From the NCBI GenBank assembly GCA_013433145.1, contig CM024172.1:6564553-6628552 (forward strand): DNA of 64,000 nt, in the 5' to 3' direction. The translations under genes and the position numbers were made by a program. Below are positions 34,869 through 46,600 of this stretch, one piece after another. Each line of letters begins with the position of its first letter. Positions within the stretch are counted from its first letter, which is position 1. The notes below the pieces were generated by a model. The model did no database searches, was not told the origin of the DNA, and was given only the letters and a program-made list of their open reading frames with translations. This DNA comes from Ascaris suum (taxonomy: Eukaryota > Nematoda > Chromadorea > Rhabditida > Ascarididae).

Positions 34869-37800
34869 TGTACACGATACACCAGTTTAAGGGGGAAAGT
34901 TTAGCACTCCGTCCATTGTATGGAATAGGTCCCAAGAACTAACACCGCTGACAGCTTCTCCACTTATTTTACTTTAAGACCCTTATTCAATTTTCCGGGC
35001 TATATATGTAATCCGACGCCTTTCGGAACCACACCTCACCTGCTGGTTTGCCTTACCGCACCACAAAATTCATAGAAAGCTGCTAAACGTGGGCTGTGAA
35101 CTGCTCGTTACGTGTGACTCGCTTCGTTCCTATCGCCTCATCATCTAGGCAAATATCACTGAATCAGGTTTATCAATATCAAAACACTAAGGAGCAGCTA
35201 AGTTGTGGGAGCGTTTGGGCAAACTCTTAGTTCACATTGTTTATCTCACCATATCGGTGGCTGCATTAAATGAAATTCTTTATAGCCAAACGTCAACGAC
35301 TGGAGGAAAATCGTGCTGTCTCGAATGTTCTAATTTATCGATCAAAGACATGCCAGCAATTCCTATCGGTTTTCAATCGATTTCTGTCGGCATTAGTTCT
35401 TTCGGTCACCCTGTGTACCACCGTGGGGTAATTAAACCTATTTATCGAAGTGGAAAAGCTATCAATTTATAAAGACATTTTTTTAGCAACATAAAATTCC
35501 TTCGACATACAACATTTTAACGAGGCATAATATTTTTCGTTGGACATAGAATTATTTCAAGGTCGTCTGACCGAAATAACCATTTATCAGTTATTAAAAA
35601 GACTTCCCATCAATTCACGTTTATCGAAGTGATCCTGTTTTTTTTTTTTTTTTTTTTGGTGAACAGAAGATTTGTTGTGCCACATGCACAAAGTCATCAT
35701 TTTGTCTAAACACAACTAACCAACGCTGAAATTTTCGATATCATGCCGTATTTTCTCATTGCATCAGCATCATTCGGTCCTTAGGAAATTAGGCCTGTTG
35801 CACATGGACAAGACAAAAGCTGTTTGCTTTTCTGCAGGAAGCGAGAATTTTTGAGAATGAAAACGTTGTTCTTTCTGAATATATGTTTCTCACTGAATTA
35901 AATAAAACGAACGCCAAATTAGCTCATGTAAAATGCGTTGTTGCCAATGAAAGGTTTGATAAGCTCGTAAAGAAAATTGCCAGCCATTCGGTTTGTTAAC
36001 CATCTGAAGTATTCGGCCGATATCAGTCAACAATTCATTATATATCAGCAGATTTCTTGCAGAATATTTGCGCTGACTGCTGCTGAACTAGTCGGAATGC
36101 CTTTAACAGGTGATAGTAATTATTCGTAATAACAGAGTGGCAGCTTACTCAGTCGGAGTTATTTCGGACTCCACCGCACTTGTGGTAAATTACATTTTTA
36201 GTGCACTTAACAATAACTACTTCATTCTTTCATCTTATTTTCCTCACTTCACTTCGTTTGCCGCATTCTCTTATTGCCGCATTGGGATTTATGTTTCATT
36301 TGCAAGCGAACCTAGTTGACGACCAAATGGAAACATCATCAAAGGAAGCAAGTTGGACGCTAGCTAGAATCATGATTTAATTCCAGTTTCACGCCGGGCT
36401 GATAATCCTAGCCGCGCAGAAATCTCATTTCTTGCGTTACAAAAAGAGAACGTGAATAAACGATGGCGGCACGATACGCTTTTTCCGCAAGTCAGCTCAC
36501 CAGACCAATCTATTGCATGCTTATTCAAGAGGGCAACGAAAACGTTCTGTAGGCTATTCCTGCTGGAACAAATGAAGGCATGAGTTGTCCTTACAAATTG
36601 TTTCCTGCTTAGCCTCCGATCGAATGTTTAAAAAAATGTAAGAAATCACCTCCAGGCCTATCGAACACCATTTTTTCACGTAATCGTCTCACACATTCGT
36701 TTGCATTTCTGAGAGGGCAACAGAAAAGGGCGGAGAGAGAAGAAGAAGCAATGCTGCATTTTGTGGGTGGCCTAATTGTAACATGGAGACACGGAATTTT
36801 GCAGGTGACACTCAACTCTAAAGAATTCCACAAATCCAGTCGCATCGGGCAATCAGTTGAAACAACACAAATTTTATTTCTGGAGCGAACACTTAATCTC
36901 TGCTGCACTATCAGATGGCATCACTGTTTCATAGTCAAAGAAAACCACGCGACAGCCATATAGGATCGTGCAGAGCTACTATTTCCAAACAGTTGCAGAT
37001 GATGAATGGTCTCATCAGGCCGAAGCAGTCCATGCACCTAAGAGCATTGGCAAATACTGACAACTGATGCAGGTTAATACGAGTCTTGCATTCGACACCC
37101 TTAGCCAATAGGAGCCATTCATGAGAGGAAGGTTAACAGAGCGAGTGAAATGGAGATAAGAACCACAGCTCTATGTATGCGGATACACATCGAAATGAGC
37201 AACACGTGCCCGAGCAGCCGTAGCAACCACTCTTAGCCATCATTCCCTCCCACCATTAATTCGCACATGAAACCAGAGTGATTATTCTACGAGCACTGCA
37301 GTTCATCCCTCGGCTACAGTTTTGGAAAATAAATGCAAATTTGGCCATAAGATCCGGTCAAGGCTAGGTAACGAAGTCGCATTTAGAACTGTGGTTCATG
37401 AAATGTAACGACGAAATTAATAACGTATGGGGGCCCGCCGAGAAGACTGACAAACAATATTTGTCTTAAATGAGGCCAGCCAGATCGAGCCAGATCGACC
37501 GGCCGCGAAAACACTCAAAAACGCTCTAGAAAAGTACACAATGTCTCTGTGCATATGCGTACTTGCGTATGTGTTTGTCTCTTTCATCGGTACTTCAAAG
37601 GTCACTTCCTCAACCAACATAGGTCGTAGTGCATCCTATCTGTGTATATGTTGGCAGTCCTATGCCTTCTTTGCGCACATTATGCCTCACAATTTCCTTC
37701 TTCACTTTCTTCACACTATTTTTCATTTATACTACCCTCATTGGTTTTAAATTCTTTCACGTTCCCAGACGTCAAACAATTTGTTGAAGTCGAGATGCAA

Positions 37801-40800
37801 TCTGTAAAAGCTGGGAAATGCCAAGGAACTCCAATCATCTTCTCTGCTTTTCCAAACTTGCATTTTATCTGTCTTCTTCTCCTCCTCACTTAAAATTTAT
37901 TACTGCAAGCAAAGCTTGCCTTACTGTTTTTTTCAACTTGTTAACTGAAGTTATTTTTCATAAGAACGTTATGCGGTATATTAAGTGAGAGTTCTATTTT
38001 GCTCTTTATCGCAGTCATCAGTTTGTGTGTCATCGATTTGATGAATATGCTGAACGTTATAGAAGCTGCATCCAAAATGATATGATGATGATCAGATTCA
38101 TTTCAAATCGGGACGTTTCCAGGTTTCTTTACGTTCTCAGTGTCTAGTACCATCCGTAGAATGTATACTGTGCTGCCATCGATGTAAGTAGTCATCCTTC
38201 ATTTATGACTTCGAGCTTCTACATAGCAACTGCTTTTAAAATATTCAAATTATGGTCTGCTAAAAGCAGAAACTCGCTCTCAGAAATTATGGTCTCGCTC
38301 TCAGAATCAAGAGTCATGCCTAACATGTTGTTGGCCATCATATATCGCAAGACACCCAAATCAAATCAAGGAATATGCACTTGCTTAGAGCTATTTAAAA
38401 AAAAAAGGGTGATATCGAAAAACACTGAAAGAGCTGCCAATGTTCCGGTTTATAATTTCTGCTTTTAAAATTGCACCCGGCGTCATCTCATTAAAACATC
38501 AGCAAATTCCTATTCAAAGAGGAGTAAAAGCATTTATTGAACATAATCACTAAATCCAGCACTAATATATATGCAGTATAAGTCCTTTACTCCAATAAGC
38601 CTAAAAAGCTGACCTCAGTGAACTTGTTGAAAATTCTCAAGCACGAGATGCCACGCTTTTTTTTTGAATGGAAATAACTCATCAGCTTTGAACCGTAGGA
38701 CTAGGAAAGAGCTTTTATATGAAGAAAGAGCTTCCATATGAAATAACACATCATCAAAGCTGAGAAATATTAATGAAAGAATAGTGCAGTCGATTGCAGG
38801 AAGTTTCCACCTTCCTAGTCTAAAGAGTCGACGAATGAGTTTGTAGCATAGTACTACAGCGAACGAAGAACACAGCCTTCTAGGAAACGGAACTTTTATA
38901 TGGGCCCATGCTGCGTTTTTTTTTCTTTGCAGAGTGTGGACAGGGCGGACGACTGCGGTTCCACTGTGACAGATGCAGTGATGCGGTGCATTCACTGCAG
39001 TAACCTGTTCAAGTCATCTCTGGCATTAGTTCCGGCTACCCTTTAATCGAAGTCTGCATTTGTTACAAAATTCAATGCCTCTCATGCTTTACCCCAAGGC
39101 AGCTACAGCCTCATTCCTGCTTATAAACGAGAACATAGAGGGCGAGAGACGCCACAACACAAAACATGCCACTCCTTAGCACGATACTTGATATTGCATG
39201 AAGTGACACTGCTTATCGCTTCACGTTGTACGGTCCTAATTTAAACGATAAATGATATAAACGTTTCTCATCTACATCAGTTGGACCCTCTTTATTAGTT
39301 GGAGACAATTGGGATGCTAAGGACATTGTGTTTGCGCGCTCTTCTGCAACAGGCCACGTGGCGGGAAAAAGATTTTCGAGGTTGAGTATCCATGCGACAA
39401 GTCGGCTGCTCCGAAAAGCAATAGTTGGTTGTTTCTTGTCTTCTGTAACTTTTGTGCGCCTTGGTAAATTCGTATTCACAGACATATGAGTACGTATATG
39501 CGTAATATTTCTGTACCAATGTTCGAAGTTCGCTGCCATCTCTATAGGGGCTCTTCCGGGTTCTATTATCTCTGCGGAGGATGTTAGAAACACGGGAAGA
39601 GACCGAAAAGATGGAACGGATAGAACTGCTCACCGCTGAAAAACACAAAATGAAATTCTGTTAAAAACAGATCTGAAGTTTGAAAGTACATGACTGAAAT
39701 CAATTACTTTCTTGAAATAAACAAGTATAGCTTTGAAGGTAAAAACAGAAATAAAAACAAAAAAACCAATTAATAAATCTGCAGTATATGAGAACGAAAT
39801 AAGAAAATGGGATGCGCAATCCAGCCGCAGACAACCTTTCTACGGCGACGAAATGAACAGATTGTTTCAATGTGATTTTCATTGACCAAATATAACACTT
39901 TGAGACGTCATTTTGCTTTCTCAAATAAGTCGCAATTCCTACAGTGAATTGCCTTAGTGAAACCACTTCTTTGTTTTACTAGCTTTCGAAGGAAAAAGCT
40001 ATTGCTCAGTCCCCGTGAGGCAGACATGAATGCTCCTTAATTCAAGATAAACACACTAAAGTGCATGGAACACAACACGACGGAAAAGAACTTTTTGGTG
40101 ATGAACAAGAACAATACAGAAGGTACCCATATAAGACTCACTAATTTATACAGCACCACACTTTCTCCATGTAATCAACTGTTTCCAAAATTCTTCGAAA
40201 CCCGGGAACAACTACAACGTGGGGCAGTTTCAAGAGTGACCAAATCAAAAGACAATCACTAAGCTCTGAAAATGGGACATTTCTCCTTCTACTCCACATG
40301 CCACAGCAATGAAAGCTTAGAAATCTAACCGCAGACTGCCCGAGCAAGAAAACGTTTCTAGCTCCCGTCCGTCATGTCCGCATGACTTTTATTAATCAGA
40401 TTTTAAGTCGATGATGGTACTCCCGGTCTTCTTCATTTGCTTGAAAAGGCGTTAAAAATTACACGGGAATTGCATCCCTCTACTGCAAACTTAAAGTCTT
40501 TTAATGTTTGGCTGAATGTGCATGTCACTTGGTAACGCGAGGGCGATTTGTTTGACAGCCGGCCTGCAAAAATGATTCAGACGAATATTTGTCGCATAAA
40601 AAGACAATCCTTCGGACGATGAAATTTCTTCCCTCGATGCAGTTATTACTCTTACCCAGCAGTCACACACTGTTCAATTAATAAAAAATCAGCCTGACCG
40701 CTATGAAGACGCAACTGATGGGGTTTTGATGAAAACAACTACGCAGCGAAGTGACGCATTCGGTAATATGCTCACGAGGGCTCCGAACCTTGCCGAATCA

Positions 40801-43500
40801 GTGTTTCTAATTTAAAATACGCTGACAGGACCCGTCTCGCACTAGGCAGCTCAGAAATGGTCTCATTTTGCGATGCAACCCACCAGTTCAAAATATGACC
40901 TTTCGGCTATTCAAAATTGGCCACTTCAGTTTGGCCAAAATTATCCGTGCAGGTGCACAATGTTTCAATCACGTCAGCACTGTTAGCAAAAACGGAAACA
41001 AATGAATGAAAGTAATGATGCACTAAATAAGCCTTTCATGACGATCAGCTGTTCACGATTCGTCTCTGCGAACACTGCCCAATAAACTGCTCACACAACA
41101 CTCCCGATTAAGAGAAAATTTTATCCACGCAGGTGTCCATCGTACATTCACGCATCCGTCACATCGTTACTACAAAACCATAAAAGAAGACATTGCCAAA
41201 TAAGCCACAACGGAAGGAAGTGCGGTGAAACAGGTGCTCGCTAACTTTGCAGTCTTTAAGAGCGCATCTGAACCTTCCGTCGCAACGACCACACTGCCTG
41301 CATCCTGCTAAAGCCAGCAATCGCCCTATACCATACACATCCTTAAGCTGTGTTTGTAGCCCTCGCCTTTCATTTTAGTTTCCTTTCTCCCCTTGTAAAT
41401 ATCCCGTCTATGTGCCTTTTCTTTTCCACCCGAAGATCCCGTTGAAAGTTATCCGCCGCCTCGTAAGAAAAAGAGGGATTCCGTTCGTACTATCTTGTGA
41501 CTGGACGTACCACGCCAGGCTTCCAAAAGCACTGCTAACAGAACGTTACTCCTCCTTTCCGCATTCCGGAATATTCTGCTCGGTGTAGTTCGTCAAATAA
41601 AGCAGCACCACGCCTCGATGATCATCGGTTATGCATTGGAATGTATCAACGCCCTACACTACCCTTGGCATCTCAGAAACGACTTACAGCAGCAACGTTC
41701 ACAGCATGCTCTTCTCCGCACTCCATGCCATCCGAAGCAGATGATAGACACGGAAAATTCCTATTATAAATGCCTCCACATTTCGTGGAACAAATGAAAC
41801 GACGGAACCATCGCTAACAAAACAGGAAAGGCTAGATCCGTGCCGCATGAATTATTTGGATAGGCTGAGTTTACAGATGAGTTTCTTCTCCAGACCTTCC
41901 GCTTACAGCTAAAGATAGAAAGAAGACGATAAAAGGCACCAGTGGACAACAATTTTTCATATATCGCGTTTATGTTGAGCTGTAGGCACATCGCTTCCAA
42001 ATAAGAAGGGTCTTGAATGAAAGGATATCTTTAATCCACTCTCCTATGAAATTTGTCGCCTAGAGGAATCTTCCTAGAAATTAATATCGCACAAGGCCGC
42101 ATGCATATTGGATTCTTGTGACCCTTCGATTTTTGATAAGTTCCAACTTGATATGGATCAGTTCTTCTCTTTGAACATCAGTTCGGTCACCACCGCAATT
42201 ACTCGTTGCATTCGGAGGTATGTACATTCTCTTTTGTTTTACTGATCTAATCACTCATACAACGCCGTTTCTTTTGTAAAAAGTTATGCGGCGACTAAAT
42301 GCGAACCTTTCTTTACTGAAAAAGTTATCTTCTGTTCACAGTGATAAACAAGCAGAGACTGTACGAAAGAGATGTGGCCCCTTAGAAACAAGTAAAATGG
42401 GACGCAGAAGAAAGCTGCTGTGCCTGTTAGCACAAAAAAGAAAGGTGTACCACATCCAGGATTGCAACTCTTGAAAAGTGGAGCGCACAATGCAGACTTT
42501 AGAAATGAAACCGTCGTCAGTGTGCCACGCTTTGCTTACTGGTTATGGTCATTTAAAAACCGAGGGACAAAAAGTGGAAGAACTCACCAACTATTGACTA
42601 ACCTCGAGCAAATCACACTTTCCGCATCTGCAATGAACGTGTTCTCACATGAAACAACACAAAATCAGTCGCTCGTAATTCAAGGCACCCATCAGATAAC
42701 AACGATGAATGGCGCTGCATAGGGCGGTAGATAGAATAGAATGCGTCAGCTGTTCTAACAGGCAACACAGCGAAGGTCAATATACCTTTACGAAATGCGA
42801 GCACTACAGACAACTGGCACGAAGCAACCACTTTCTGACAACAGGTTTCTCATTCGCATGATTAGAAGAGAGCATGAGAAGTTGCAACACGTGAAACAAA
42901 ACAATACGCAGAACATTCACCGAACAACTTTAAAGGAACTTCTCTTTGAAGAGCCAGGAACGAGACAAGACGTTTCACCCAATCATTATTAGGAGCCGTT
43001 TCTCTGCGCCGTATTTTCCAGTGGTAAGACCAGTCGTGCGACCAACAATATTGAGGCAAACATCATCGGATGACCGAAATGCAGTCTAGGGCTCGAAAAG
43101 GGCGACGCACAAATAAAATATAGCAGCACACCTCTTCAGCAAACAACTTGCATCTATAAAGTTCAGATTCGAAAAGGTAGTTTTCAAAACTGCCAGTAGT
43201 ACTCAAAACATTGTAATCTCATTGCAATCCCACTTCCTCTGATGGAAAAGATTGCTGGATTATATCTGGCACGAAAAGAACAGACTAATCCACTTAAAGC
43301 CCGTCGCACTTTTCGAATCCCTGTTCTATTAAACCGCAAAGGCTATCGTTTCCACAGCACATAAACGATACCTCCGAAACCTTGCCCCGAAACATCAAAA
43401 ACGCCTAAGTAACATGGAGCAACTGCACATCTCAATGGCTACAGAATAAGGCACAGATGCACAAGGTTGCAAAAAACGAACGATGCGGACAAGTGGTTAC
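34869..43500. other. Long region without supported genes
   Basis: About 8.6 kb. Open frames at 35203-35472, 39213-39648 (two overlapping minus frames) and 42284-42831 show no family motif. A short plus-strand stretch at 41440-41503 (PVESYPPPRKKKRDSV then stop) looks exon-like but stands alone. The region directly downstream of icd-1 shows no clear polyadenylation signal. Confidence 0.4.
35638..35657. repeat. Poly-T tract
   Basis: An uninterrupted T20 run in AT-rich DNA. No element boundary was recognised beside it. Confidence 0.95.
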
Positions 43501-43540
43501 AAGAACAATATGCCTGTTGAGCAGGAAGCGCGTTGCTGCC

Positions 43541-43680
43541 CTATGCTTCCAGCGGCTTGTGCTCCCGCTGTTCCACGTCAAGCAACGCCTCCTTGGGTTC
43601 ACGTTCCTCATTCTGTTCCTCCTCGCATTCTTCTCTCTTTGACTCCTTCTTCGACGCCTCATCAAAATTACCCACAAGAT
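43541..43680 (-). CDS. icd-1: icd-1 coding exon 5 (C-terminal tail)
   Basis: 140 nt including the TAG stop. Acceptor TCAACCGCAG|AT. It completes the split Asp codon and encodes [12 protein letters not shown], the conserved NAC-beta tail, followed by a Glu/Lys-rich extension ending HKPLEA. The exon lies 730 bp beyond the outer end of element copy A, which shows the element is inside intron 4. Confidence 0.93.
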
Positions 43681-46600
43681 CTGCGGTTGAGAAAAAAATC
43701 AAGGCATCCGTAACGGAAAGAAAACATTAAAAGAGCGCTGCCGATGGAAGTCTCTGGCTCAACCATCCCCAACCGTGCTGTTCGACGGAAAACTTTTTGA
43801 GGTCTGTGAAGAACCTCGTTTGAACATGAAGAACAGATTTTAAAAAGAGAACAAAAGCACAGCTAAAAAGGTGTACAGAACAAGAGCAGGAATCCAGTCA
43901 GAGAAAACAGAAATAAAGCAACCCCCAAAAGTCGCCACGAAACCTACTGCGTCAAGCACTTCTTAGGTGAATGTCCATCTAATAAACATGCCATATGTAT
44001 CAAATGTTGCGGAAATAAACGACCACATTCAGTGATGAAGGAATTAGGACTGGTGTTTCTCGGATACTTTGGATTTTGACCTGTGCAGTGTTATAAATTA
44101 TATGTTCTGATTTTGGAAAGAAATGTCACATTCTGCTTCTAGCAAATCACATTAAATCCGTTTTGTTTTATCTCCTCTTTGCATGCCTCTTTAATCCCTC
44201 CTAATCTACTCCTACATGACTGAAGAAGGGGAAGGAGGACAGGCGAATAAATGATGATATGCGAACGAACCGAACGGAAAAGACTAAAACAACTGGCTTA
44301 GTATTCGCTTGCAGAGTGCAGAGTACGGTAGTCATGCGCACGCAATACGGGGCACGAGCCCAGCTCCGTTCGCGTTCCCAGCCGGGGTGCCATTGTTCGG
44401 GGCCGACGCACTGGTGTGGGTACACTTGGCCACAAGCGAAGGCGCATGAGAGAGATGGAGAGGGACCGCGCGCTTCCTCGGCGAGCGGCGCGGTAATGAT
44501 CACTCGACAATAAAAATGTTGCAGTAAATATGAAAATATACCGTAAGAAATCAGAATTCGAAAGACAAGTTTCAACACATTTTAAAGAGCATTGAGTGCT
44601 CTATCAGAATCATTAATAAGCTGATACAAAAACAAGCACCCTTCTATAAAATCAATTTCTTATGTGACGCGCAATTGACATAATTTGCAGTGTCGAAGTA
44701 AATGCGTTACAGAGATTGACGTATGTTGACACTGCTGACATATGCGAACGATTTAAGAAGGCAATCGCTCGATGAATCACCGAAACCCCGTCACCGACTC
44801 AAAGTGGCAACAGATGTCGGTTCTTAACAAGATCGTCGGTCTCTTCTAGAGATGTGAAGCAAACATCTGAAGTCTCAGATATGATAGTGACCATGGCGAA
44901 AACACACTGTATAAGTAGCGGAAGTTTTGTGTTGCTTCAATTACGAGCGCTTAACAAGTGATCCTCTCTCTGTCTTGAAACATCGCGAGTTTGATGCTAC
45001 TTCAATTGATAGCTTGTTGTGGAAGAAATCAGAGATGTGCTGTTTATGTTTTGAAGAGATGACGAGGAAAAGGATGCAAGGAATATGGTCTATCGAGCCA
45101 GATGTACTATTTCTTCGAAGTATCGTCGTCAGCCGGAACAGGCGCAAAACAAGGGGACATTTGTTCCCCGACATCCTTATCAACTCTCGAAGGACTCTTG
45201 AGAAAGATGGAGACTGCAGATGGTTTCAATGTATTCAGCAAATAACTCCAAATGCTTCTCTTTGCGGACGAAGTGGTACTCATCGCCGATGACCCAAAAA
45301 GCTTGCAGTATTCACTGAACGAGCTCAACAAGAATGCCAAGAAAATTGGGCTCAGCATTTGCAAATGCAAAACGAAGTGGATGAAAAATGCGTTCTACCG
45401 TTAGTTCCCCATGAAGCTCGATAGTGAAAATATCGAACTTGTGGAGCCGCTTGTACACTTAGGATAGGCTTGCAAATGAGCTGCGATTTGGGTCAGGAAT
45501 TAAGCAGATGAAAAAGAGCGCATTGGCTAATATTCACCAAGCTCAACGATGTCTATTGCGACCCAATGATAAAAATGTCCGTAAAGGGAGATCTCTTCAC
45601 TTCGACGGCCATCCCTGTTCTTCTATGAAGAGCGAAACGTGGAATACCACACTCGCTGAAGAAAACAAACTAGCAGCGACCCAGTGAACAATGGAAAGGC
45701 GAATGGAAAGTATAAATTAACTGCAACACACCACAATCGAAGAGTTGCGTTCTGGATCCGCATTGAAGGATATCGTTGAAGAAATGTACAAACGAAAACT
45801 AGGGTGGGCTGGTCTCGTAGTCAGGTTAAATGACTATAGATGACTAAGTAAATCTTTTAGTGATAACCAAGAGACGTAAAACGATCACGGGGCAGGTCAC
45901 AACAAAGGGGGAAGGCCCGCTGAGTCGCTTGTACGTATTTACTTGGATGCGGAGGGCTCAGGATCGCTATAGATGGAAGAGTCGCCAGCTGCATCGATGG
46001 AGGGAACAATGAAATCGACGAAATACGGCTGTTTAAGGTATTCAAAGTAAAGTAGCCTTGCCAGACTCTATCCGTCGCAGTGCACATATAGATGCCTAAG
46101 TCGAAGCATAGCGCTGCAGCCATTGAGTCAATGTCGGCTCCCCAACGCAGAGTATCCGCAGTGTTCAGCGCCATGTCCAGTTTCCATTACAGCACTTCGC
46201 CCACACTCTTATACGTTGCCGTGTTCATGAACATCTCTTAAATCTACTCACGCGCATTTATGATCTCGGCTGCCATTTTAGCTCACTGTTTACGGATTCC
46301 TCTGAAGCAGTGAATTGATTGATAACATTCAAAACGATAACTATCCAAAGCTCAGTCTTCTGCGATATGCGAAGGTGATGATTTTCTGGGTGATGATGTC
46401 CAGTTCCCTTGATGCAACACGCAAGTGCTCTGAAAGGCCGAAATGAATCGCTCGCTATTTAATGCTAACGCCACATTCCATTGCTAGGGGCCTTTCTTGT
46501 GCGAAATAAGGATGCTTGAAGCAGTCCTTAACGTCCTAACGGCACTGTGCAAAAATGCGCTGCCCACTAACTTTCTGAAGGTTGAGCACTGCACGCGGCT

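Noticed and set aside
35203..35472. 89-codon plus-strand ORF
   Set aside because: It starts at TTG, shows no recognised motif and has no acceptor support.
39213..39648. Two overlapping minus-strand ORFs of 117 and 126 codons
   Set aside because: No family motif, no splice context and mutually exclusive frames; chance ORFs are likely.
41440..41503. Exon-like PVESYPPPRKKKRDSV followed by stop
   Set aside because: A single short stretch with no partner exon; a competing longer frame overlaps it.
43950..44080. Cys/His-containing stretch ([16 protein letters not shown]) suggesting a gag zinc knuckle
   Set aside because: The spacing does not fit CCHC, and no flanking gag or LTR features are visible.
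45107..45370. 87-aa ORF antisense to the RT in copy A, with its twin at 56534-56797
   Set aside because: The RT motifs read clearly on the other strand, so this frame is a shadow; its conservation between copies follows from DNA identity.
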